A DNA stretch of 64,000 nucleotides from Amycolatopsis dendrobii (GTDB taxonomy: Bacteria; Actinomycetota; Actinomycetes; Mycobacteriales; Pseudonocardiaceae), in the NCBI RefSeq assembly GCF_014145675.1, contig NZ_JACGZW010000017.1, forward strand, positions 62,001 through 126,000, read 5' to 3'. Below, piece after piece: positions 42,618 through 51,058 of the stretch. The notes beneath the pieces are model-generated. The model ran no database searches, had not been told where the DNA came from, and was given only the letters and a program-made list of their open reading frames with translations. Every line of letters starts with the position of its first letter. Within the stretch, counting starts at the first letter, position 1. The translations under genes were made by a program, and so were the position numbers.

Positions 42618-45449
42618 CTACTTGCAGCCGCAACCCCGCAAGGCCGTCGCCAGCACGTCGAGCGCCGCCTGCCCGGAGTTCTTCTCCGAACCGTTGGACA
42701 TGAACGCGAAGGCGAGCACGCGGTTGTCGCTGTCGAGGACATACCCCGCGAGGGTGTTGACGCCGGTGAGCGTGCCGGTCTTGGCGCGCACCCAGCCCTT
42801 GCCCCCTTGGGTTTCGCCCGAGTGGTAGCGGCCGTGCAGGGTGCCTTCCGGGCTGCCCGCGACCGGAAGGCCCGCCAGCAGCGGACGCAGCTTCGGCGTA
42901 TTCGGGTCCTTGCCGTCCGGCCCGGCCGCCGCGGCGAGCACCTGTGCCAGCAGCCTGGCGGGCACCTTGTTCTGATTGGACAGTCCACTCGTGTCGAACA
43001 GCTGGAGGCCGTTGACGTCGAAACCGTGGTCTGCCAACACCTTCTTCACCGCGGCGGAGGCACCGGCGAACGACGCTTCCCCGCCGGTGGCCATGGCGAC
43101 CTGGCGGCCGAGCGAGTCGGCGAGCACGTTGTCGGAGATCTGCAGCAGCGCGTACGCGAGATCCGGCAGCGGAGCCGACTGGACTTCGCCGAGCACCTTC
43201 GCGCCGTCCGGAGCCTTGGCGGCGCCGGCCGGGCTCGCGCCGAGCTTGTCCGCGACGAGCTGGGTGAGCGCGGTCCCCGGGTTGCCCGAGCGCATGGTCT
43301 CGTCGACCTTCGGGTTGCCGCGGCCGCCGTCGGTCATGGCCGGGACGATCGGGGCGCCGTACAGCGACGGCGCGTCGCCCGGCTCCCAGCCCGGCGCGGT
43401 GTTCGGACCGCTGAAGGCGCTCGCGTCGAGCTGGACCTTCTTGACGTCGCCGCCTGCCTTCTTGACCTGGTTGACGAGGTCGTCGACGTGCGCCGCGCCC
43501 GGGTAGAGCGGCGAATCGGTGCCGACCGGCAGCGCGGTCAGCGACGGGTCGCCGCCGCCGACGATGACGACCGTGCCCGGCTGCGCGCCCTGGACGATCT
43601 TGGTGGAGATCCGCTTCGTCGGCTCCATCGCGAGCAGCGCCGCGGCGACGGTGAGGATCTTCGTGGTCGACGCCGGGGTCAGCGGCGTGCTCGACGCGTG
43701 GTCCCACAGCACGGTGCCGTTCGCCGGGTCGATCACGCTGCCGCTGAGCTGCGAAAGCGCGGCCGCCCCAGCCGGCCCGGAGAGCTTCGCGGCGACACCG
43801 TTCGCGGACGGTCCCTGACCGGACGTGTCCGGGCCGTGCAGCGCGAGGCTGGCGTCGGAGGGGTCGGGCGCGCTGCCCTTCGGCGCGTTCGGCGCCCACG
43901 GCAACCCGAGCCGGTTGGACACGGCGGGCACGGCCGACGCGCCGCCCGCGGCGGCCAGCAGAAGCAGCACGACGAGCGCCAGGATCAGCGCCTTCCGGCG
44001 AGACTTCTTCGGCGCGTCACCCGCGGCCGGCGCCGGCCCGGCACCGGCGGGCGGCTCCGGCGGCGTCTGCTCCGCATCGGCGCGCGGCGGAATCTGCTCC
44101 GGACCTGGGCGCTCGGCGAATCCGTCCGCGGGCCGGGGAATGCCGACGGTCGCCTCGGACGGCCCCTCCGGCACCTCGGGTGCCACCCGGAAGCCTTCGG
44201 CCGGACGCGGGATCCCGACAGTCGCCTCGGCCGGGAACTGGCCTCCGGACGGATCGATCCGCATCGGCCGCACCTGGCCGCCGCCCGCCGGCGGGACAGT
44301 GCCGGGCGCTGGTTCGGGCAGGGCGGGGCGGACCGGGATCTCGATCTGCTGCGACCACGGTTCCGAACCGGATTCGTTCCGGTTGGCCTGTTCGTCCCCG
44401 CGCCCTTCGGGCTGACCCCGGTGTTCCTGAGCTTCATTGCCCGGACGACCGGGCTGGGCGGGGTTGAGCCGCGCGGCGGCCGACCCGGGGACCGGACCCG
44501 ATTCGCCCCGGAAGCCCGGGTGGTTCTGCTCCTCGCCGCGGCCGGACTGAGCCTGACCAGCGGCGCGGGCCCCCTGCGTCCCGTCGCCGCCACGACCCGG
44601 CTGAGCAGGGCCGGCCGCGTCGCCGGAGTCGTTGCGGAAGGCGGTCCAGCCCTCCTTGGCCGGCTCCTGCCCCTGTTCGTCCCGCGCGACGACCGGCCGG
44701 AACGCCGCCCAGCCCTGGTTGTTTTCGCCCGTTCCCGGCGTTTCGTCCCGGAACGCGGCGAACTGCCCTGGCTTCGCCGCGGGCTCGGCGGCCTCGGCGG
44801 GCTGGCCGGACTGGAACGGATTCCACCCCTGCCGCTCGTCCGAAGCTCCGGCTCCAGCGGGCTCGAACAGCGAGTTCCCCGGCTTCCGCGCGGCCTGCCA
44901 CGCGGGCGAGGACTGCTGCTGCTCACCCTGACCAGGCGAAACGTTCGGCTGCGCCCGGACCGTCTGCTCCGCGGTCCCTTCCCCGGACGGCCTCGGCTGC
45001 TGCTGCGAAACCTGAAAAGTCTTCTCCGCGGATCCCTCGGCGACCGTCGCCTCAGCGTCGGGACGGCCCGCGTTGTCGCCCGGCCGCGGCACCCCGGCCG
45101 TGAACCGGGTCGGGCCCTCCACCGGCACCCACGGCGCCTGCGGTTTCGGCTGCTCGGTCCGAGCGGGCACCGAGGTGCCGCTCATCCGGTCCGCGAGGTT
45201 CGACCTAGGCGGTTCCGGCGGCGTCGCGGGGGCGTCCGAGGGCGCGTTGAGCCCGGGGACCTCCTCCGGTTCGACCTTGGGCCGGAACCACGATCCCGGT
45301 CCGTCTCCCGGTGTGACATTCGGCACGGAAAGCTGCGCGGTGGCGCCCGCGTCGCGCTTGGGCAGGGGGAGGCGGGAGGTCGCCCGGTCCGCCTGGGACG
45401 AGGTGTCCTCGTCGCCCGTGGGCCACCTCGGCTGGTCGTTTTCCGGCAC
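42618..45449 (-). CDS. dacB: D-alanyl-D-alanine carboxypeptidase/endopeptidase (PBP4, S13) with long cytoplasmic extension
   Basis: The 943-residue protein ends in an S13 penicillin-binding domain that trims peptidoglycan stem peptides. Catalytic motifs are PASTTKIL (SxxK, about 595), QISDNVLAD (SxN, about 770) and RAKTGTLTG (KTG, about 890). A single transmembrane helix (about 483-505, ALILALVVLLLLAAAGG) follows an RRK cluster. The first 480 residues are Pro/Gln/Gly-rich, disordered and cytoplasmic, about doubling the length of typical PBP4s. I chose GTG with AAGGAG about 9 bp upstream. It is divergent from ppa. Confidence 0.93.
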   Translation of the reverse strand: MPENDQPRWPTGDEDTSSQADRATSRLPLPKRDAGATAQLSVPNVTPGDGPGSWFRPKVEPEEVPGLNAPSDAPATPPEPPRSNLADRMSGTSVPARTEQPKPQAPWVPVEGPTRFTAGVPRPGDNAGRPDAEATVAEGSAEKTFQVSQQQPRPSGEGTAEQTVRAQPNVSPGQGEQQQSSPAWQAARKPGNSLFEPAGAGASDERQGWNPFQSGQPAEAAEPAAKPGQFAAFRDETPGTGENNQGWAAFRPVVARDEQGQEPAKEGWTAFRNDSGDAAGPAQPGRGGDGTQGARAAGQAQSGRGEEQNHPGFRGESGPVPGSAAARLNPAQPGRPGNEAQEHRGQPEGRGDEQANRNESGSEPWSQQIEIPVRPALPEPAPGTVPPAGGGQVRPMRIDPSGGQFPAEATVGIPRPAEGFRVAPEVPEGPSEATVGIPRPADGFAERPGPEQIPPRADAEQTPPEPPAGAGPAPAAGDAPKKSRRKALILALVVLLLLAAAGGASAVPAVSNRLGLPWAPNAPKGSAPDPSDASLALHGPDTSGQGPSANGVAAKLSGPAGAAALSQLSGSVIDPANGTVLWDHASSTPLTPASTTKILTVAAALLAMEPTKRISTKIVQGAQPGTVVIVGGGDPSLTALPVGTDSPLYPGAAHVDDLVNQVKKAGGDVKKVQLDASAFSGPNTAPGWEPGDAPSLYGAPIVPAMTDGGRGNPKVDETMRSGNPGTALTQLVADKLGASPAGAAKAPDGAKVLGEVQSAPLPDLAYALLQISDNVLADSLGRQVAMATGGEASFAGASAAVKKVLADHGFDVNGLQLFDTSGLSNQNKVPARLLAQVLAAAAGPDGKDPNTPKLRPLLAGLPVAGSPEGTLHGRYHSGETQGGKGWVRAKTGTLTGVNTLAGYVLDSDNRVLAFAFMSNGSEKNSGQAALDVLATALRGCGCK

Positions 45450-45621
45450 CCACCACTCCTTCTCACCCGCCCCCGGAGGGGCCAAGGTCACATGCCGTCT
45501 GGCCGACATCGGCGCGACCGGCCGACGGGGCGTAGTCCACACTAGTGACGTCAACGAGGTCATTAGGTTGCCGCCCACGAGCGCGTGGGACACCGAGATT
45601 CAAGAAGCAGCGAGGACGGCC

Positions 45622-46140
45622 GTGGAATTCGACGTCACGATCGAAATCCCCAAGGGGGAGCGCAACAAGTACGAGGTCGACCACAAGACCGGTCGGATCA
45701 AGCTCGACCGGACCCTGTTCACCGCGACCCAGTACCCGGCCGACTACGGCTTCATCGACGACACGCTCGGCCAGGACGGCGACCCGCTCGACGTGCTCGT
45801 GCTCGTCCAGGAGCCGACGTTCCCCGGCTGCCTGATCCGCTGCCGCGCGATCGGCATGTTCCGGATGACCGACGAGAAGGGCCCGGACGACAAGGTCCTC
45901 GCCGTCCCGACGAACGACCCGCGCCTTGAGCACCTGCGCGACATCCACCACCTGAACGAGTTCCACAAGCTCGAGATCCAGCACTTCTTCGAGGTCTACA
46001 AGGACCTCGAGCCGGGCAAGAGCGTCGAGGGCTCGTCCTGGGTGAGCCGCGCCGACGCCGAGTCGGAGATCGCCCGTTCGTACGAGCGCGAGAAGGACCG
46101 CCTCGCCAAGGAAGAGATCAACGGCGAAGAGCACCACTGA
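45622..46140 (+). CDS. ppa: Inorganic pyrophosphatase, family I
   Basis: The 172-residue enzyme hydrolyses PPi. It starts at GTG giving VEFDVTIEIPKGERNKYEVDH, and shows YPADYGFIDDTLGQDGDPLDVLVL with the metal-binding Asp cluster, and KGPDDKVLAVPTNDPR. Length and start agree with M. tuberculosis Ppa. It is monocistronic and ends in a strong terminator. Confidence 0.97.
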   Translation: MEFDVTIEIPKGERNKYEVDHKTGRIKLDRTLFTATQYPADYGFIDDTLGQDGDPLDVLVLVQEPTFPGCLIRCRAIGMFRMTDEKGPDDKVLAVPTNDPRLEHLRDIHHLNEFHKLEIQHFFEVYKDLEPGKSVEGSSWVSRADAESEIARSYEREKDRLAKEEINGEEHH

Positions 46141-46148
46141 CGCACGCG

Positions 46149-46188
46149 AAAAGGGGCCGTCCACCTGCCTGGTGGACGGCCCCTTTTT
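46149..46188. terminator. Bidirectional terminator between ppa and the DHA2 exporter
   Basis: AAAAGGGGCCGTCCACC and GGTGGACGGCCCCTTTT form a perfect 17-bp stem with a 5-nt loop TGCCT and T/A runs on both sides, so it can serve both converging genes. Confidence 0.92.
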
Positions 46189-46197
46189 ACTGCCCGC

Positions 46198-47847
46198 TCA
46201 GCCCGCGAGGGCCAGTTCGCCCGCTTCCTGCTCGGCGCGCTGCTCCATGGCCGACTTGTCCGAGAGCGGCTTCTCCCGCAGCAGCCAGACCAGCGCGAAC
46301 CCGACGGTCAGCACCGCGCCGCCGATCAGGAATACCGTGCTCATCGAGCTGGAGAACCCTTCGAGGATCGGCCGGGCGAGCACCGGGTCGAGCGTCGACA
46401 GGAACGAGGTGTCGTTCACGTCGAGCCCGCCGCTCGCCATCTGCCGGGCGAACTCCGGGTGCTGCGCGAGCGCCGCGGTGTAGGCCGGGGAGGCCATCGC
46501 CGAGCGGACCGCCGCCGCGATCCGGTCGCCGACCGTGCTGAACAGGATCGACAGGAACACCGCGGTGCCCGCCGTGCCGCCGATCTGCCGGAAGAACGTG
46601 ACCGACGAGGTCGCGACGCCGATGTCGCGGGGCGTGACGTCGTTCGTGGCGGCAAGGGTCAGCGTCTGCATGGTCGAGCCGAGGCCGAGACCGAGGACGA
46701 ACGCGATGGCCATGACCACGCCGAGCGCGGTGTCCACCCCGATCATCGAGAACGCGTACACCGCCGCGGCCATCAGGCCGAGTCCGGCGACCGCGAAGCC
46801 CTTGTACCGGCCGGTCCTGGTGATGATCCGGCCGCTGCCGAGGCTCGCGACCATGATCCCGAGGGTGAGCGGCAGCATCTGCAGCCCGGCCTGGGTCGGC
46901 GTCGCGCCCTTGACGATCTGCAGGTACAGCGGCAGCGACATCATCGCGCCGAACATCCCGATGCCCTGGATCACGGTGACCAGCGTCGACACCCGGAACA
47001 CCCCGCTGCGGAACAGCCGCAGCGGCAGCAGCGCGGCGTCGCCCATCCGGCGTTCCTGCCAGACGAACAGGGCCACGCCGAGCGCGCCGACCAGGTACAT
47101 CGCCAGCGACGCGGGCGAACCCCATCCCCATTCGCGGCCCTGCTCAGCGACGAGCAGCAGCGGCACGAGGCCGACCGTCAGCGCGCCCGCTCCGAGGAAG
47201 TCGACCTTCTGGTCGACGCGGGTGTGCGGGAGGTTCAGCACCTTGCTCACGACGACCAGCGCGGCAAGCGCGATCGGGACGTTCACCATGAACACCCAGC
47301 GCCAGCCGGTGAGGCCGGCGAACGAGTCGAGTCCGGCGAAGAACCCGCCGACGACCGGGCCCGCGACGCTCGAGACGCCGAACACGGCCATGAAGTAGCC
47401 CTGGTAGCGGCTGCGTTCCCGCGGCGAGGTGATGTCGGTGATGATCGCCAGCGCGAGCGACATCAGTCCGCCGGCGCCAAGGCCCTGGAACGCGCGGAAC
47501 GCGGCCAGTTCGTACATCGATCCGGCCATCGCGCTCGCCAGCGAACCGGCGAGGAACAGCGAGATCGCGGTCAGGTACATCGGCTTGCGGCCGAAGAGGT
47601 CGGACAGCTTGCCGTACAGCGGCGTGGAAAGCGTCGCGGTGATCAGGTAGGCGGTGGTGGCCCAGGCCTGGAGGCTCTGTCCGTGCAGTTCGTCGGCGAT
47701 GGTCTTCATCGCCGAGGACACGATGGTCTGGTCGAGGGCCGCCAGGAACATGCCGAGCATCAGTCCGGACAGAACCGTGAGGATCTGCCGGTGTGAAAGC
47801 CGTCCGTTCGTGGTGGCGCCCCCTTCCGCAGTGGCGGTGTCGCTCAT
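46198..47847 (-). CDS. MFS transporter, DHA2 (EmrB/QacA) family, 14 transmembrane helices
   Basis: The 549-residue protein has 14 hydrophobic segments. LAALDQTIVSSAMKTI is the DHA2 motif D1 of helix 1, GKLSDLFGRKPMYL is motif A, and PVVGGFFAGLDSFAGLTGWRWVFMVNVPI is motif C and the following loop. Drug or metabolite efflux coupled to protons is expected. An inverted repeat TAGTTG-N11-CAACTA (47871-47893) upstream may bind a regulator. Confidence 0.92.
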   Translation of the reverse strand: MSDTATAEGGATTNGRLSHRQILTVLSGLMLGMFLAALDQTIVSSAMKTIADELHGQSLQAWATTAYLITATLSTPLYGKLSDLFGRKPMYLTAISLFLAGSLASAMAGSMYELAAFRAFQGLGAGGLMSLALAIITDITSPRERSRYQGYFMAVFGVSSVAGPVVGGFFAGLDSFAGLTGWRWVFMVNVPIALAALVVVSKVLNLPHTRVDQKVDFLGAGALTVGLVPLLLVAEQGREWGWGSPASLAMYLVGALGVALFVWQERRMGDAALLPLRLFRSGVFRVSTLVTVIQGIGMFGAMMSLPLYLQIVKGATPTQAGLQMLPLTLGIMVASLGSGRIITRTGRYKGFAVAGLGLMAAAVYAFSMIGVDTALGVVMAIAFVLGLGLGSTMQTLTLAATNDVTPRDIGVATSSVTFFRQIGGTAGTAVFLSILFSTVGDRIAAAVRSAMASPAYTAALAQHPEFARQMASGGLDVNDTSFLSTLDPVLARPILEGFSSSMSTVFLIGGAVLTVGFALVWLLREKPLSDKSAMEQRAEQEAGELALAG

Positions 47848-47870
47848 GGTGGTCTCCCTCAGCGCCGTAC

Positions 47871-47893
47871 TAGTTGCTTGTATCTCTCAACTA
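47871..47893. promoter_or_regulatory. Inverted repeat upstream of the DHA2 exporter (candidate operator)
   Basis: Half sites TAGTTG and CAACTA are separated by 11 bp, in an AT-rich island 24 bp before the exporter start. No regulator gene is adjacent; the distance to the next gene on the other strand is about 160 bp. Confidence 0.4.
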
Positions 47894-47971
47894 CTTGCTC
47901 GCCACAACTGTTCCTGAAAAGCTTGCATTCATCAACCAAATATCGTGTGACGCTAATCTCTCGCCGGGCGA

Positions 47972-47998
47972 TGTCGAGAACGGGCGGACGGCTCCGTC
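47972..47998 (+). promoter_or_regulatory. Candidate ECF42-dependent promoter
   Basis: TGTCGA (47972-47977) and CGTC (47995-47998) with a 17-bp spacer match the promoter motif reported for ECF42 sigma factors (TGTCGA at -35, CG[A/T]C at -10). It lies 54 bp before the DGPF gene that precedes the sigma gene, so the sigma factor would drive its own operon. Confidence 0.65.
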
Positions 47999-48052
47999 CC
48001 TGGCGCGAACGTGGCCGGCAAGGAGCCGCCACCAGCACGAAGGAGAACCACG

Positions 48053-48460
48053 ATGGCCAAGTACCTGCTGCTCAAGCACTACCGCGGCGCGCCGGCTTCG
48101 GTGAACGACGTCCCGATGGACCAGTGGACGCCCGAGGAGGTCACCGCCCACATCCAGTACATGCGCGACTTCGCGGACCGGCTCGTGGAGACCGGCGAGT
48201 TCGTCAGCGAGCAGGCCCTGTCCTCGGAAGGCACCTGGGTCCGCTTCGACGGCGAGGGCCGCCCGCCGGTCACCGACGGCCCGTTCGCCGAGACCAAGGA
48301 CGTCATCGCGGGCTGGATGATCATCGACGTCGACAGCTACGAGCGCGCGCTCGAACTGGCCGGAGAGCTCTCCGCTGCTCCCGGCGCGGGCGGCAAGCCG
48401 ATCCACGAATGGCTCGAACTGCGCCCCTGCTACGGCGTGACTCCCTCGGTGACCGAGTGA
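48053..48460 (+). CDS. YCII-related (DGPF) domain protein
   Basis: The 135-residue protein begins MAKYLLLKHYRG and contains VTDGPFAETKDVIAGWMIID, the DGPF motif that names the domain, followed by AGGKPIHEWLELRP. It has a good AAGGAGA ribosome site. DGPF proteins are conserved partners and targets of ECF42 sigma factors; the enzymatic role is unknown. It overlaps the sigma gene by 4 bp (GTGA). Confidence 0.92.
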   Translation: MAKYLLLKHYRGAPASVNDVPMDQWTPEEVTAHIQYMRDFADRLVETGEFVSEQALSSEGTWVRFDGEGRPPVTDGPFAETKDVIAGWMIIDVDSYERALELAGELSAAPGAGGKPIHEWLELRPCYGVTPSVTE

Positions 48461-49593
48461 ACGAGGAGTTGCTGCGGGAGCTCGTGCCCGCGGTGATCGG
48501 CATCCTCGTCCGGCGCGGAGCGGACTTCGCGTCGGCCGAGGATGCCGTGCAGGAAGCGCTGATCCGCGCATTGGACGCGTGGCGGGACGACCCGCCGCGC
48601 GACCCGAAGGCGTGGCTCATCGCGGCCGCGTGGCGCCGGTTCCTCGACGCCACGCGGTCGGAATCCTCGCGCCGGGGCCGGGAAGTGGCGATGGACGCCG
48701 AGCCGCGACCCGGTCCGGCGTCCGCAGTGGACGATTCGCTCCAGCTCTACTTCCTGTGCGCGCACCCGTCTTTGACGCCGTCGTCAGCCGTCGCGCTCAC
48801 CCTGCGCGCGGTCGGCGGGCTGACCACAAAGCAGATCGCGCAGGCGTATCTGGTGCCGGAAGCGACGATGGCGCAACGGATCAGCCGCGCGAAGAAGACG
48901 GTGTCCACCGTGCGCTTCGACGCGCCCGGCGACGTCGCGACCGTGCTGCGCGTGCTGTATCTGGTGTTCAACGAGGGCTACTCCGGCGAACTCGACCTCG
49001 CCGCCGAGGCCATCCGGCTGACCCGGCAGCTCGCGGCGGGATTCGACCATCCGGAAGTGGCCGGTCTGCTCGCGTTGATGCTGCTGCACCACGCCCGCCG
49101 GGCCGCGCGAACGAAGCCGGACGGCAGCCTCGTGCCGCTCGCCGAACAGGACCGCGGTGTTTGGGACACCCGGCTGATCGCCGAGGGCGTCGACATCCTC
49201 CAGGCGGCACTGGCCCGCGACCAGCTCGGCGAGTACCAGGCCCAAGCCGCGATCGCCGCGCTGCACGCCGACGCTCTCGCGGCGGAGGAAACCGACTGGG
49301 TGCAGATCGTCGAGTGGTACGACGAACTCCTCGCGCTGACCGACAGCCCGATCGTCCGGCTCAACCGGGCGGTCGCGGTCGGCGAGGCGGACGGGCCTCG
49401 GGCCGGGCTGAAGGCGCTGGCGGAACTGGACGAGAAGCTGCCGCGGTATCGCGCGGTGGCGGCCTACCTGCACGAACGCGACGGGGATCTGGCGACCGCC
49501 GCGCGGCTGTACCGCGAAGCGGCGGAGAAAGCACCCAATGCGGCCGAGCGCGATCACTTGATCAGGCAGGCGGCGCGGCTTAACAACTCGTGA
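48457..49593 (+). CDS. ECF42-type RNA polymerase sigma factor with TPR-like C-terminal extension
   Basis: The 378-residue protein has region 2 (RRGADFASAEDAVQEALIRALDAWR), region 4 (GGLTTKQIAQAYLVPEATMAQRISRAKK) and a roughly 200-residue C-terminal DUF6596/TPR-like extension (FNEGYSGELDLAAEAIRLTRQL; VQIVEWYDELLALTDSPIVRLNRAVAVGEADG), which is the ECF42 layout. No anti-sigma gene is present; the extension replaces it in this group. The TGA stop lies within the first arm of a dispersed palindrome. Confidence 0.93.
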   Translation: MNEELLRELVPAVIGILVRRGADFASAEDAVQEALIRALDAWRDDPPRDPKAWLIAAAWRRFLDATRSESSRRGREVAMDAEPRPGPASAVDDSLQLYFLCAHPSLTPSSAVALTLRAVGGLTTKQIAQAYLVPEATMAQRISRAKKTVSTVRFDAPGDVATVLRVLYLVFNEGYSGELDLAAEAIRLTRQLAAGFDHPEVAGLLALMLLHHARRAARTKPDGSLVPLAEQDRGVWDTRLIAEGVDILQAALARDQLGEYQAQAAIAALHADALAAEETDWVQIVEWYDELLALTDSPIVRLNRAVAVGEADGPRAGLKALAELDEKLPRYRAVAAYLHERDGDLATAARLYREAAEKAPNAAERDHLIRQAARLNNS

Positions 49594-49630
49594 GTGGCGA
49601 TCACGGTTAGAACCGTGATCGCCACTCACG
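49589..49630. repeat. Dispersed palindrome family 1, copy 2
   Basis: Perfect 20-bp arms, starting CGTGAGTGGCGATCACGGTT, flank a 2-bp centre. The copy sits between the converging ECF42 sigma gene, whose stop codon it supplies, and glyA. It probably acts as a bidirectional transcript end. Confidence 0.85.
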
Positions 49631-49633
49631 ACC

Positions 49634-50902
49634 TCACTCGCTGTACCCCGGGATCGGGAACGGCTGCAGGAACTCGCGGATCTCCGCGGCGATCGTGTCC
49701 AGCGCGCCGTCCTGCTGCGCGGCCGCGGCGGTCACCGTCCGGTCGATCCAGTCCGCGACCTGCACCTGGTGCTCCGGCTTGAGCCCGCGGGTGGTGATCG
49801 CAGACGTGCCCAGCCGGATGCCGGACGGGTCGAACGGCTTGCGCGGGTCGAACGGCACGGTGTTGTAGTTCAGCTCGATGCCCGCGCGGTCCAGCGCCTG
49901 CGCGGCGGGCTTGCCCGGCACCGCCTTGTTCGTCAGGTCGATCAGCAGCAGATGGTTGTCCGTGCCACCGGAGACGAGGTCGTACCCGCGCTCGACCAGC
50001 GCTTCGGCCAGCGCCTTCGCGTTCGCGACGATGGTGTGCGCGTACTCGGAGAACGACGGCTGCTGCGCCTCCCCCAGCGCGACCGCGATGGCGGCCGTCG
50101 TGTGGTTGTGCGGGCCGCCCTGCAGACCGGGGAACACCGCCTTGTCGACGGCCTTCGCGTGCTCGGCGTCGGAAAGGATCATCGCGCCGCGCGGACCGCG
50201 CAGCGTCTTGTGCGTGGTCGTGGTGATGACCTGCGCGTGGCCGACCGGCGACGGGTGCGCGCCGCCCGCGATCAGGCCGGCGATGTGCGCGATGTCGGCG
50301 ACCAGCACGGCGTCGACCTCGCGGGCGATCTCGGCGAACGCCGGGAAGTCGATGGTGCGCGGGATGGCGGTGCCGCCCGCGAAGATCAGCTTCGGCCGGT
50401 GCTGGCGGGCGAGGTCGCGGACCTGGTCGAGGTCGACGCGGCCGGTTTCCTTCCGGACGCCGTAGCGGACCGGCGTGAACCACTTGCCGGTCGCGGACAC
50501 GCTCCAGCCGTGCGTGAGGTGGCCGCCGTCGGGCAGCGCCATGCCGAGCACGGTGTCGCCCGGCTTGGCGAACGCCAGGTACACCGCGAGGTTGGCCGGG
50601 GAACCGGAGTACGGCTGGACGTTCGCGTGGTCGGCGCCGAAGACGGCCTTCGCGCGCTCGATCGCCACCTGCTCGACCTGGTCGATGAACTGCTGGCCCT
50701 CGTAGTAGCGCTTGCCGGCGTAGCCCTCGGAGTACTTGTTGGTGAGCACGCTGCCGGTGGCTTCGAGCACCGCCTGCGAAACGTAGTTCTCGGACGCGAT
50801 CAGGCGGATCTTGTCGTGCTGGCGTTTCGCCTCGTCCTCGACCAGGCCGGCGATCTGCGGGTCCGCCGCGGACAGTGCGGACAGGGCGGGCTGGTGTGTC
50901 AT
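49634..50902 (-). CDS. glyA: Serine hydroxymethyltransferase
   Basis: The 422-residue PLP enzyme converts serine and THF to glycine and methylene-THF. Conserved segments are IRLIASENYVSQAV, NKYSEGYAGKRYYEG, VLVADIAHIAGLIAGG, and VITTTTHKTLRGPRG with the PLP-binding Lys. Start at MTHQPALSALSAADP was preferred over longer in-frame starts, because the ZTP riboswitch occupies the upstream sequence. Confidence 0.97.
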   Translation of the reverse strand: MTHQPALSALSAADPQIAGLVEDEAKRQHDKIRLIASENYVSQAVLEATGSVLTNKYSEGYAGKRYYEGQQFIDQVEQVAIERAKAVFGADHANVQPYSGSPANLAVYLAFAKPGDTVLGMALPDGGHLTHGWSVSATGKWFTPVRYGVRKETGRVDLDQVRDLARQHRPKLIFAGGTAIPRTIDFPAFAEIAREVDAVLVADIAHIAGLIAGGAHPSPVGHAQVITTTTHKTLRGPRGAMILSDAEHAKAVDKAVFPGLQGGPHNHTTAAIAVALGEAQQPSFSEYAHTIVANAKALAEALVERGYDLVSGGTDNHLLLIDLTNKAVPGKPAAQALDRAGIELNYNTVPFDPRKPFDPSGIRLGTSAITTRGLKPEHQVQVADWIDRTVTAAAAQQDGALDTIAAEIREFLQPFPIPGYSE

Positions 50903-50924
50903 GGCGTACTCCGGCTCTGCAGTG

Positions 50925-51015
50925 GCCCGCACCCAGGCGCGCGGTGCCGGCCTCGTCGTCGCTCCCCGGTGGTGCTCCACCTCTTGAATGGCGCCAGTCG
51001 CTGCTGCGGGACGAA
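50925..51015 (-). promoter_or_regulatory. ZTP riboswitch (pfl motif) upstream of glyA
   Basis: On the minus strand the RNA would read GACTGGCGCC, then GTGGAGCACCACCGGGGAGCG, and after a linker GCGCGCCTGGGTGCGGGCC. ACTGGCG, CCACCGGGGAGCG and CGCCTGGG are the conserved halves of the pfl/ZTP aptamer. It ends about 23 bp before the glyA ATG, so control of ribosome access or early termination by ZTP/ZMP is likely. TAAACT near 51018 could be the -10 element. Confidence 0.85.
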
Positions 51016-51058
51016 GTTTAGTGCACCGCGCCAGCCCCGTCCGGTCCGCGGGAAGCGC

